From NCBI GenBank assembly GCA_004553595.1, contig SFKZ01000002.1, positions 148,091 through 212,090 of the forward strand: 64,000 bases of DNA, given 5' to 3'. Of this stretch, positions 1 through 8,750 are shown in pieces. This stretch comes from Methanobrevibacter ruminantium (GTDB lineage: Archaea; Methanobacteriota; Methanobacteria; Methanobacteriales; Methanobacteriaceae). A model generated the notes under the pieces. That model saw only the letters and a list, made by a program, of their open reading frames with translations. It was not told the origin of the DNA and did no database searches. The number at the start of each line of letters is the position of its first letter. Position 1 is the stretch's first letter. The translations under genes and the position numbers were made by a program.

Positions 1-1867
1 TCGGATTATAAACATCTATTAAAAATATAGATGGATAGATTAAAGAAAACAAACTCATTTGTGCGGGTTTATCATCATTTAAATTAAAATTCAATCTAGG
101 GGAAGGATATCTGTTTTTGGCAAAATATTTAATATCATGATTTTCATTTTCTAATTTACCTATAGTCTTTCTTTCAACTTCATAAGAAAGTATGCTGGAT
201 ATCATTCTTGGTACCATTTCCCAAGAAGAGAATATTAAAGTTTTTGAAAAATCTTCAATACCTTCAAAAACCCCTTCAGAAGGATAGTAAGGTTGAGCAG
301 GAGGTATCCAAAGCAATTTTTCAGCATTATCTTTTAATACATGACTCATCAGATCATTTAAACGAGCATTATTAGGTGAAATCTCTTTATAATGATTTAT
401 ATAATTTTCATTTATCCAAAAAGTAGATTTCTTCATTTTAGGAATATCTTTTTTATTGTTTCTAAAATATCTTTCAATTCTTCTTTTTAATTGATAGTTC
501 TTCATAAAAGACATTAAATAAGGGCTTGATTTAACATAATCTATAGGCACATTATTATTGAGCCCTATCTCATCCAAGAGTTTTTGAGCATCCATAAAAG
601 ATTGAATGTCTTCTTTAGAAACTTTTAATGAATGATTTGCATCAAAATCATCTACAATATCTACAACTTCAGTCTCTGTGATTCTTTCAGTTCTGCATAT
701 GCTTTTAAACATTGCATTTTCTGCCTTTGTTTTTGCGGAAATAAAAGAGGTTTTATCTTTGCTAAATTCTTTCAGCTCTAGGGAATAATTACTCCAAACT
801 TCCCTGAATTTGATCCTTTCTTTTTTACACACATTTAAAAAGTCAATTACATTAAAGAATTCAGAGTAATGTGCATCAATCTGTTCTTCATCAATTTCAT
901 CTAATGTTGAATACATTTTATAAGGAGTTGCGGAAAGCATCAGAATTCTCATATCCTCAGAATTGAAAAATTTATTAACTAATCTATCCATTTCAGAATT
1001 CTTATCACTACTTAATAAATATTTAAATCTTTGGAACTCATCCATAATGATTAGATCAGGCTCTAATTTATTTAAAGATATGTCTGCAAACATTATCCTA
1101 AGCCTTACAATAAATGGCTTAGCATCCCTCTTAACAAAACCTTCTCTTTTAATTTTTCGGCAAAGATCTTTTAAAGATGACAATAAATCTTTATCTCCGA
1201 ATTTAATCTCAATTAAGTTTTTATGGACCTCTTCAACCATATATTTGACATATTCCCCATTAGAATTCTCATCACATAATTTAACTTGATCATCATAATA
1301 ATTTCTAGTGCCTTCCCAATAATGAACTCCAAATCTAAAAATCTCTTCTAATTGTTTTTTCCAATTTCTAAAAGTGGGGAGTCTTCTTAAAATAGCGAAC
1401 ATTAATGCTCTTTCATCTCTTGTCCCTTGAGAATTAGAAACTTTAAAAGAAGTTTCAGGAGTTAAGGGGATAAGCTGAATATATCTATTTAAAACATTCT
1501 GACCGTTTTCTTGATTGAAAATATTCAAATGTTGCATTGATAATCTTGAAGTATGAGTGTTTTCAGCTCTTAATTCATTTACAATCCGAAGCTTATCTAA
1601 GTTTTGTTCAGCAATTGTTGCATTGGAACAGATATAAACTACCTTTACTAAATTATCCCCTTCATCTCTTCTTAATTTAGCAAATTTAGCAATGGTTCCG
1701 CGTGCAACTAATGTTTTGCCCAACCCCACTTCATCAGAAACTAAAATACGATTTTGACCATGCCTGTATAAATAATCTATTCTTTCAACTGTAGCTCTTT
1801 GAAAATCCTTTAATTCATCCATTACAGTTTCTTCAATCTCATCTAAGCGGTTAAATATGCTACTCAT
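1..1867 (-). CDS. SNF2/SF2-type helicase, partial (C-terminus beyond left edge)
   Basis: The reading frame is open from an ATG at 1867 to the window edge (about 622 codons). Seen: helicase motif I GLGKT at residues 48-52, a DEFQ motif II at 276-279, LSATPYK (motif III) at 311-317, and near the left edge a KTLIFSSW stretch typical of the second RecA-like domain. This order matches DEAD/SNF2-type superfamily-2 ATPases that translocate on duplex DNA. The start is 1 bp after the stop of the upstream phospholipase-D gene and is preceded by GGTGG, so translation is probably coupled. It is the last visible gene of a three-gene operon. By analogy with DISARM-like systems I infer a DNA-translocating defence role. 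The large insert between motifs I and II (about 220 residues) is unusual. Confidence 0.85.
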   Translation of the reverse strand, partial: MSSIFNRLDEIEETVMDELKDFQRATVERIDYLYRHGQNRILVSDEVGLGKTLVARGTIAKFAKLRRDEGDNLVKVVYICSNATIAEQNLDKLRIVNELRAENTHTSRLSMQHLNIFNQENGQNVLNRYIQLIPLTPETSFKVSNSQGTRDERALMFAILRRLPTFRNWKKQLEEIFRFGVHYWEGTRNYYDDQVKLCDENSNGEYVKYMVEEVHKNLIEIKFGDKDLLSSLKDLCRKIKREGFVKRDAKPFIVRLRIMFADISLNKLEPDLIIMDEFQRFKYLLSSDKNSEMDRLVNKFFNSEDMRILMLSATPYKMYSTLDEIDEEQIDAHYSEFFNVIDFLNVCKKERIKFREVWSNYSLELKEFSKDKTSFISAKTKAENAMFKSICRTERITETEVVDIVDDFDANHSLKVSKEDIQSFMDAQKLLDEIGLNNNVPIDYVKSSPYLMSFMKNYQLKRRIERYFRNNKKDIPKMKKSTFWINENYINHYKEISPNNARLNDLMSHVLKDNAEKLLWIPPAQPYYPSEGVFEGIEDFSKTLIFSSWEMVPRMISSILSYEVERKTIGKLENENHDIKYFAKNRYPSPRLNFNLNDDKPAQMSLFSLIYPSIFLIDVYNP

Positions 1868-1868
1868 A

Positions 1869-3689
1869 TTAATCAACCACCTGTTTAAAAGTATTATAAA
1901 GTTCTTCAAAGCCTTCTGGAATTACATCATCATCTGAAAGGGTTTTAATTAAAAATTCCAATTCCTCAAATTTTTCAGGAGAATAAACTGAAGCCTTTAA
2001 CATTTTTTCATATAATTCAGGCAATTGAACCCTAAAAGCAAAGTTAGATGTATTGGAACCAAATCCACTTTCAGCTTCCATAACGCTTAAAATATATTTA
2101 TCTCCAAGTAAAAAGGCAACATATCTAATAAAAGCCTCTTTATCATTAACAACTGAAGAAATTACCTCTTTTTCCCTATCTTCCGGAAGTCCAGTAGTAT
2201 GAACTTTAATAACTCTTTCAATAATTTCAGAACCCTCTTCATTCAGATTTTTAACAGACAAGACAAAAAATTCAGATAATCGGATTTTATCTATGTTCTT
2301 AAAGCATATTTTTCTTTCAAACATAAATTTTTTATTTGATAATAATGGCCTAATCTCAATTTCAAAATCTTTAAATTTTGAAATATGTTCTTCTTTAAAA
2401 TCATTAAAGCATAACCAAATATTATATGAATTTTCTTTAAATTTAATGCAAGCTTTAGGATCTAATCTGTTGATAGTTTTTATAATTAAGTTTAAATCAT
2501 TATTTGCAGCGACTTTTTTCTCATCGGCAAAATTATTTATATCAACTAATTGGAAAGGACTATTTGGACCTCCTTCCTCACCATCAAATAATCCTTCAGA
2601 CAATAATTTAAGATTTAATTTATTTCTCTTTGCTCTAAGTTTAACCATGAATTCAATATTGCCATACAATGCATTATGAGTTGCATTTAAAGAACCTAAA
2701 TACAAATCTGTAATATCCTCATGGCTTACCATAAACATTTTAGCATGAATATCCTGCTTAATGATCTCTCCATTTGAACTTTCATCCAACTCCTCAGAAA
2801 ATGAGGATTCCCCATCAATAATTTGATCTTTTAATGTAAAGATTTCAAAATTACCACAATCTTCATAATTTAATCCATTTAATGAATTTTCTCTTGTAAA
2901 AAGGAAAGCTTTTGATTTATTTCTTATATGTTCATTGAACTCTCTAATTAAAGTTTTGCTTAAAAAAGGGGACATAATCAAGAGTTCATCAAAATCTTTA
3001 AATAAATTAGAATTTCTAATAGTATAATCAGCAATTCCATTTGGAATAAACTCAAAATCAAAGAAATCTCTTGAATTCAAATCAAAATGAACATATGATA
3101 ACTCATTAATAATATCCTCTATTTTTGAGCTTTTTTCATCATTTTTAGAGTAATCGTTTAAATATTTCAAGAAATCTGCAATGGGGTTATTTTTATCTGT
3201 TCTTTCATCCCTTAGAAAACCATCCATAGCAAAACTAATGTCCCAACTTCTATCAAAAGTTAAATTTCTACTTAAAACAACAACCTTATATAGAACATTA
3301 TTTTCCTCATTAGTATAACGCAACAACCAGAATTTTGGATGAAAAGAAGAATATCTCTTATTTTCAAATCGTGTTGAACTATTTACCTGAAATACTATTT
3401 CTTCAAGTAAGATATACAAAGGATTAGGTTTATTTGGAAGATGAATCTGTCCACCTTCACAGAATAGAATAATCTTATCTCCAGTTGTACGCAATGCCTC
3501 TAAAAGAAAAATTGGATTATTCCTAAGATTTGTATCTGTTTCTTCTGACAAGCCTAATGATATAGCTGCACCTACTAAAGCATCTAAATCTAGAGAATAG
3601 GTGGTGCCAATTGCAAAATCCAATTCATAATTATTAGGAGGAGATAGAATCTCACCATAATCTAAACGGTTATTGTTAGGATTTAACAT
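1869..3689 (-). CDS. Phospholipase D-like (HKD-type) protein of the defence-like operon
   Basis: 606 aa. Two HxK sites are visible, each followed by a small-residue/Asn motif: HPK at 117-119 with SRNLT at 140-144, and HAK at 315-317 with GSLNAT at 332-337. That is the bilobal arrangement of phospholipase-D/nuclease superfamily proteins, although the Asp of the classical HKD motif is not obvious in either copy. No signal peptide or membrane segment is seen. The C-terminal 230 residues have no motif I recognise. The start follows GGAGGGG and abuts the stop of the DUF6361-type gene. PLD-fold proteins next to helicases usually cut or sense nucleic acid in defence systems; a lipid substrate is less likely here. 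Family call is firm, activity is inference. Confidence 0.8.
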   Translation of the reverse strand: MLNPNNNRLDYGEILSPPNNYELDFAIGTTYSLDLDALVGAAISLGLSEETDTNLRNNPIFLLEALRTTGDKIILFCEGGQIHLPNKPNPLYILLEEIVFQVNSSTRFENKRYSSFHPKFWLLRYTNEENNVLYKVVVLSRNLTFDRSWDISFAMDGFLRDERTDKNNPIADFLKYLNDYSKNDEKSSKIEDIINELSYVHFDLNSRDFFDFEFIPNGIADYTIRNSNLFKDFDELLIMSPFLSKTLIREFNEHIRNKSKAFLFTRENSLNGLNYEDCGNFEIFTLKDQIIDGESSFSEELDESSNGEIIKQDIHAKMFMVSHEDITDLYLGSLNATHNALYGNIEFMVKLRAKRNKLNLKLLSEGLFDGEEGGPNSPFQLVDINNFADEKKVAANNDLNLIIKTINRLDPKACIKFKENSYNIWLCFNDFKEEHISKFKDFEIEIRPLLSNKKFMFERKICFKNIDKIRLSEFFVLSVKNLNEEGSEIIERVIKVHTTGLPEDREKEVISSVVNDKEAFIRYVAFLLGDKYILSVMEAESGFGSNTSNFAFRVQLPELYEKMLKASVYSPEKFEELEFLIKTLSDDDVIPEGFEELYNTFKQVVD

Positions 3690-4931
3690 TTAGATCCCCT
3701 CCATTTCACGATTATTTTCTTCTAAAACATAGGTTTTTACAATATCAGGAGTTTCACTTTCAAAAATATCCAGGATAATATTCTTTGCATTATAAAAACG
3801 ATAATCAAGGTATCCTCCAGCAAACCATATATTCTTGTCAAATTCCCCAGGATGTGTGGTTTTTGACCTATTTTCACCTTTTAAAAAAACTTCCCTTGAT
3901 TTGATAAGAATTTTCAAACCTTCAACATCATTATCTTTCATTAATTCTCTAGATTTAATTAAAAAAGATTTTAGATTTGGATTATATAATCTTAAGGAAG
4001 AAAAGATCTCTTCAATATTTACATTAGATATATTGGGCAATCTAGGTTTTAATAGGGCAAATTCCTTTTTAGCCCTTTCATTCCCCTCTTCTGATACAAT
4101 TAAATTATAAATTACTCTCAAAACATATACAAATTCAGAAAATGATTTTGCCATATAAAAATCATTTTGAATTTTTTCTGGAAAATTATCAATGATACTT
4201 TCTAAATCCCTAAAAGAATTACACCCTAAAACTTCATATATATTTTCCTTTAAAATATAAGCAATCATACTATTTCTACAACTGGAAATAATTTGATTCT
4301 TTAAGAATTGGCCCTCTTCAGGGGTTAAATTCATATTGAATTCATTTATCCAATTTGGATTATAAGACGGGATGTTTAATAAATGAACTTTTTGACTAAC
4401 ACCTGCATTTTTATCATCCTGCTCATCATTTTCATCATTCCGATTTCCTAATTTGAGAATGTCTGATTTATTTTGTTTTTGAAAAGCAATTATTTTAATA
4501 TATTGATCTATGGACATCTTAGCTTTAAAAATCTGATATCTTCTTAAACCCGCCCAATAAATATTTGCAGGGGTTCGTTTAAGCCATTTATTAGATGCAA
4601 TTGATCTTCTGCCAATTATTCCTCTTTCATGAAAATTAATATCCAATAATTTTCTAGCACATTTCTCTTCAGTACCATCTAATTGCTTTTTCAATTGGCT
4701 AAAACTTTTTTCACTATTTAATTCCAAATCCTTTAGGGCATATGGAACAATGAAAAAATATTTGGCACGAGTTTGAATTGTTGAAGTTCCAGGGAAAAAT
4801 AAATCTGAAAATCCATCTCGAATAGGTGCTATTCCCAATTCGTCAAGAACCCCTTGCTCTTTAAAATTTTCTAAAATAATCAAAATTTTATCTCTTTCTG
4901 ATTTTGAAAAATCTATCCATCCCAATTCCAT
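3690..4931 (-). CDS. DUF6361-type protein, first gene of the defence-like operon
   Basis: 413 aa. The N-terminus (GWIDFSKSERDKIL, then ELGIAPIRDGFSDLFFPGTS followed by TRAKYFFIVPY) resembles the family I recall as DUF6361, found beside PLD and helicase proteins in bacteria. No catalytic motif is recognisable. The protein is charged and soluble, with a central GNRNDENDEQDDKN linker around residues 163-176. The ATG is preceded by AAGGGGC, and a TATA-like element lies upstream at 4979-4987, so it probably heads the operon. Its stop is immediately followed by the next start. Function is unknown; a regulatory or DNA-recognition subunit for the helicase/PLD pair is the simplest guess. The DUF number is from memory. 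Confidence 0.7.
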   Translation of the reverse strand: MELGWIDFSKSERDKILIILENFKEQGVLDELGIAPIRDGFSDLFFPGTSTIQTRAKYFFIVPYALKDLELNSEKSFSQLKKQLDGTEEKCARKLLDINFHERGIIGRRSIASNKWLKRTPANIYWAGLRRYQIFKAKMSIDQYIKIIAFQKQNKSDILKLGNRNDENDEQDDKNAGVSQKVHLLNIPSYNPNWINEFNMNLTPEEGQFLKNQIISSCRNSMIAYILKENIYEVLGCNSFRDLESIIDNFPEKIQNDFYMAKSFSEFVYVLRVIYNLIVSEEGNERAKKEFALLKPRLPNISNVNIEEIFSSLRLYNPNLKSFLIKSRELMKDNDVEGLKILIKSREVFLKGENRSKTTHPGEFDKNIWFAGGYLDYRFYNAKNIILDIFESETPDIVKTYVLEENNREMEGI

Positions 4932-4978
4932 ATAATGCCCCTTTTTAAAATAAGTAATTAATAATCTATTTATAAAAA

Positions 4979-4987
4979 TATATAAAA
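4979..4987 (-). promoter_or_regulatory. TATA box of the DUF6361-PLD-helicase operon
   Basis: On the minus strand this reads TTTTATATA, about 25 nt before a start site that would give a leader of roughly 20-25 nt carrying AAGGGGC. A second TATA-like stretch lies at 4966-4976. Confidence 0.4.
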
Positions 4988-5022
4988 TTTATTTAAAAAA
5001 ATAAAAATGAGGAAATCTAAAC

Positions 5023-5694
5023 TCAGAACTTCAAATTATCAATTGCCTTAACTAATTTTTCACTTAAATCATAAGTTCTTTCCATAGGTTCATAGGAATA
5101 AGTTTCATAAACAATTGTTGGAATTCCACTTTCTACAACTGGAATTGTAATATAAGGAGGGCTTGTCCTATACTCGGGAGCATAATAAACAAGCTCATCA
5201 ATTTCATCCAACAATACATTGAGGAAATTAGTTGACTCATCATCAAATCCTGGAGCAAAGATGAAATTGGTTTTTTCATAGGTTCCAGGCCCTTTTAGAC
5301 CCTTATTGCTATGAATATCTGCAAAGAAATCATACTTGTTATCTATTATATGTGGAGCTGCAAACTCTTGAGCAAGAAGCTGTCCATCCATACGACCTTC
5401 TGTTTCCTCGTCAAGCTCACCAACCACATTTATATTGTAAATATAATAGGAATAGTTTAAAATGCCTTCTTTATCCCATTCAATTATTGTATCAAACAAT
5501 CCTCTATGAGCCTTGCTCTCCATTGGATGCATACCAATCAAATAAGCTATTTTAATATCTGAATCAGTGTTTCCAAAAGGACCATGAAGATGAACGGTTC
5601 CCAAGTCATTTTCTCCAATCAATTCTGCATCATATAATGAAGAATCCACTTTTGCTTCATCTGTAGGCTCTTGAGGATAATCTTTCTTAATCAT
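5023..5694 (-). CDS. Metallocarboxypeptidase (M14/AstE-AspA)-like protein, copy 1
   Basis: 223 aa, no signal peptide or membrane helix. HPME at 56-59 fits the HxxE zinc motif of M14-type carboxypeptidases and succinylglutamate desuccinylase/aspartoacylase enzymes. DIHSN at 126-130 could provide the third ligand, and the Glu of VYETYSYE (about 197) could be the catalytic base. The HxxE-to-His spacing (about 70) is shorter than in classical M14 enzymes. It is a close paralogue of the next gene upstream, sharing the GMHP(M/L)ESKAH, GRMDGQLLAQEF and SPPYITxP blocks. The gap of 55 bp suggests one operon. The substrate is unknown; peptide or cell-wall cleavage is possible. Confidence 0.6.
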   Translation of the reverse strand: MIKKDYPQEPTDEAKVDSSLYDAELIGENDLGTVHLHGPFGNTDSDIKIAYLIGMHPMESKAHRGLFDTIIEWDKEGILNYSYYIYNINVVGELDEETEGRMDGQLLAQEFAAPHIIDNKYDFFADIHSNKGLKGPGTYEKTNFIFAPGFDDESTNFLNVLLDEIDELVYYAPEYRTSPPYITIPVVESGIPTIVYETYSYEPMERTYDLSEKLVKAIDNLKF

Positions 5695-5749
5695 ATTTAC
5701 ACATCACGTTTAAAAATTTATTAAAAATTAATTTCAGTTATTTCATAAA

Positions 5750-6556
5750 TCAAAATTCTAAATTATCAACTACATCTACAAACTTATCCATCAAATCATA
5801 AGTTGTATTGATTGGCTCATAACAATAGGTTTCATAGTTCACAGTCGGGATTCCCGCTTGCTCTGTAGGCAATGTGATATAAGGTGGACTTGACTGTGCG
5901 CTTGGGAAATAGTAAACCAACTCTGGCATTTTATTTAAGATCTTATTTACAAAGGCTTCTGACTTTTCATCATGACCTACTGCAAAGACAAAATTAGTCT
6001 CTTCATAAGTTCCTGAAATCATCCCCTTATTACTATGAACATCAACAAAAAGGTCATAATCATTGCTGATTATATGAGGAGCTACAAACTCCTGAGCAAG
6101 CAACTGACCATCCATTCTGCCTTCATCATCAGTATCATAATTTGTTACATTGATTTTGTAGATATAATAACGATAATTTAAAGAACTGCTTTTAGAATTT
6201 ACAATATCAAATAAAGCTTTATGAGCCTTGCTTTCCAATGGATGCATACCAATTGAATAAGCTATTTTAATGTCTGAATCAGTGTTTCCAAAAGGACCTA
6301 ACAATTCTACAGACCCCAAATCATTTTCACCAAGCAACACAGAGTTTACATTTGAAGTGTCGATTTTCGCTTCAGCTGTTGGCCCATCAGGATAAGATTG
6401 ATTAATATTGATAGCATTATCTCCCTTGGCAATAACACCATTATCAGAACTGCTTGAATTATTGACAGATATTGCATATCCGAAAAAAACAATAGCTATC
6501 GCTAATATAATCACTAAAAGAAGTATCAATTTTGATTTATTGTTATCTGGAATCAT
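5750..6556 (-). CDS. Membrane-anchored metallocarboxypeptidase-like protein, copy 2
   Basis: 268 aa. Residues about 9-29 form a single hydrophobic helix followed by a Ser/Asn-rich linker, so the catalytic domain is probably outside the cell. That domain closely parallels the downstream copy: HPLE as the HxxE motif, a GRMDGQLLAQEF block, DVHSN as the likely third ligand, and a NYETYCYEP Glu. The two genes look like a tandem duplication in which one copy lost or never had the anchor. Family assignment to an M14/AstE-like fold rests on these motifs only. Confidence 0.6.
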   Translation of the reverse strand: MIPDNNKSKLILLLVIILAIAIVFFGYAISVNNSSSSDNGVIAKGDNAININQSYPDGPTAEAKIDTSNVNSVLLGENDLGSVELLGPFGNTDSDIKIAYSIGMHPLESKAHKALFDIVNSKSSSLNYRYYIYKINVTNYDTDDEGRMDGQLLAQEFVAPHIISNDYDLFVDVHSNKGMISGTYEETNFVFAVGHDEKSEAFVNKILNKMPELVYYFPSAQSSPPYITLPTEQAGIPTVNYETYCYEPINTTYDLMDKFVDVVDNLEF

Positions 6557-6641
6557 ATTCTCAAAAAATAGTAAATATTAGAGAATAATTAAAATGAGAA
6601 TAATTAAAATTAGTCTCCAATAATTTAAAATAAATTTTCAA

Positions 6642-8003
6642 TTAATTTTTGTATTTTTCCACTAAACTGATTCCCCAGCTAGCCATTTCATCAGCTTTTT
6701 CCTGGGAGTCAGATTCAGCAAAGCATCTGAAGATCGGTTCAGTACCTGAAGGCCTGATGATTACCCAACCATCATCCTTTAGGATTTTAACCCCATCTGT
6801 TGTATCAAGCTCGAAATCAGTTGTTTCCTTGATCTCAGCTGCAATCTTTGCCATGACTTCCTGTTTTAAATCGTCAGCACATTCGACTTTTAATTTTTCC
6901 TGATAATAAACCGGAAGCTCTGCTACAAGCTCGGATAATGGCTTATCTTCCTTAACAAGTATTTCAAGAATCTTTGCTACAGTCATAGCTGCATCTCTCC
7001 CATAGATAAAGTCTGGGAAAATGAGTCCTCCGTTTTCCTCTCCACCGAATAATCCATCAGTATCCTTAAGTTTTCTTGCAACAAGCAAATCTCCAACAGC
7101 AGTAGCTATCACTTCACCACCGAACTCCTCTGCAATATCATAGATTGCTTGTGAAGTAGCTACAGTAGTTACAATAATGCCTCCGCCATTTTCCTTTAGC
7201 ATATGCTTTTCAACAAGTGCAAAGGTCTTATCTCCTAAAATGAAGTTCCCTTTCTCATCAATGCAGATGGTTCTATCTGCATCACCATCATGAGCAAGAC
7301 CAATGTCTGCACCTAAATTCTTGACGGTTGCAATTAAATCCTGAAGGTTTGGTTCGATTGGCTCTGGGTCTCTTCCTGGGAAAAATCCATCCGCTTGACA
7401 GTTGATTGTTGTCACTTCACATCCCAATTCCTTAAGGATATAAGGTGCAGTATAGGAACCTGCTCCTGAACCGCAATCGACTACAACCTTAAGTTTTCTG
7501 TTTCTGATTGCTTCTGCATCGACTCTTTTTATAGTCTCTGCAATATACTCCTTGATTATAGTGTCATTGGTAAAGCATTCCCCAATCTTATCCCAAGAAG
7601 CCCTATTAGGCTCTGAGTCGAAGTACAACTTCTCAACCTCAATTTCCATATCGTCTGGAGTTCCTATACCAAACTCATCCACGAATTTAAGGCCATTGTA
7701 TTTTGGAGGATTGTGTGAAGCGGTTACAATAATTCCACCATCATAATAATTCCTTACAGCATATTGAATAGCTGGAGTTGGAAGAATTCCTAAATCCACC
7801 ACATCACAACCAGAGGAAAGCAATCCAGCAGTGATTGCGTATTTAAGCATTGGAGTGCTTGTTCTTGTATCCCCTCCAATAGCCACAGTACCTTGAACAA
7901 TTGATCCATAACTTGCTGCAAGACGTGATGCAAATTCTGGAGTCAATACATCATTTGCAGTTCTTCTTACACCAAATGTACCAAATAATCTTTTTTCTAC
8001 CAT
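6642..8003 (-). CDS. glmM: Phosphoglucosamine mutase / phosphomannomutase family
   Basis: 453 aa, full length for the alpha-D-phosphohexomutase family. The phosphoserine loop TASHNP is at 94-99 (Ser96 carries the phosphate), followed by the metal loop DGDADR, the sugar-specificity loop GGEENGG and the C-terminal phosphate-binding RPSGTEP. It interconverts hexosamine (or hexose) 6- and 1-phosphates in the cytoplasm. In methanogens that feeds UDP-GlcNAc for pseudomurein and glycan synthesis. An RBS-like AAGGTC precedes the ATG. Glucosamine versus mannose specificity cannot be settled from sequence alone; the GGEENGG loop favours GlmM. Confidence 0.88.
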   Translation of the reverse strand: MVEKRLFGTFGVRRTANDVLTPEFASRLAASYGSIVQGTVAIGGDTRTSTPMLKYAITAGLLSSGCDVVDLGILPTPAIQYAVRNYYDGGIIVTASHNPPKYNGLKFVDEFGIGTPDDMEIEVEKLYFDSEPNRASWDKIGECFTNDTIIKEYIAETIKRVDAEAIRNRKLKVVVDCGSGAGSYTAPYILKELGCEVTTINCQADGFFPGRDPEPIEPNLQDLIATVKNLGADIGLAHDGDADRTICIDEKGNFILGDKTFALVEKHMLKENGGGIIVTTVATSQAIYDIAEEFGGEVIATAVGDLLVARKLKDTDGLFGGEENGGLIFPDFIYGRDAAMTVAKILEILVKEDKPLSELVAELPVYYQEKLKVECADDLKQEVMAKIAAEIKETTDFELDTTDGVKILKDDGWVIIRPSGTEPIFRCFAESDSQEKADEMASWGISLVEKYKN

Positions 8004-8112
8004 TTTATGACCTTTATAAAATTAATAAATGATTAAATATTTAATGTTTTAAATTATTTTAAATCTAAATATATTTTTGTTTATAAAGTTTAAATATTTT
8101 ATTAAAAATCAC

Positions 8113-8511
8113 TTAAGAAACCAATTTAATAGAATTTGAATTGGATAAAATCAGTTCCATTGAAGACTTGTATTCTGTTATGCTGCCAATTACCTCCACT
8201 TTATGATTCTTAAAGCTGTCCAAATCATTTCCAGCATCCTTAAGCTCCACTAATGTCGATTCAAAGATAATCAGATTTATCTTCCCAGTGCCATCATTCA
8301 ACTCCATAAAGCAAGAGCTTCCACTTGAAGACTCCTTAATCGATTCAATCACTCCTGTGACCGCTACAGTCTCACCAATATTGTTTCTTGTAATGTCCTT
8401 TATTTGAATTTCCTTTGGTTCAATATAAGATGCAAAAATCAGCATTCCCATAATTCCTACAAGTGATGTAACCAATGCAACTTTAAAAATTATTTTATCA
8501 TTTAATTCCAT
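8113..8511 (-). CDS. Membrane-anchored OB-fold protein
   Basis: 132 aa. Residues about 9-28 are hydrophobic (KVALVTSLVGIMGMLIFAS). The rest reads as an OB-fold: a NIGETVAVTGVIESI strand, then CFMELNDGTGKINLIIFES and HKVEVIGSITEYKSSMELIL, the pattern of the small OB domains fused to nucleases and helicases. A single anchored OB domain could bind nucleic acid or another ligand outside the membrane. GGTGATTTT precedes the ATG. No operon partner is evident; the upstream gene is DNA ligase, 239 bp away. Confidence 0.65.
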   Translation of the reverse strand: MELNDKIIFKVALVTSLVGIMGMLIFASYIEPKEIQIKDITRNNIGETVAVTGVIESIKESSSGSSCFMELNDGTGKINLIIFESTLVELKDAGNDLDSFKNHKVEVIGSITEYKSSMELILSNSNSIKLVS

Positions 8512-8750
8512 AAAATCACCAAATAAAATTATTCTTAAAATGATTTATTTGACAAATAACATATAAATATTGCTTAAAATTAAAAAATAAGCTATATAAT
8601 AATTTTAATATTGTTTTAAACTCATTTTAATTATTTAAAATGATATCAATGATAAAATAATTTAAAAAAGGCTAAAAAATGTATAAAAAACATTAAAATA
8701 AAAAAAAAAAGAATGAAAAAATGAGAAAATAAAAAAATAAAAAATTAAGA

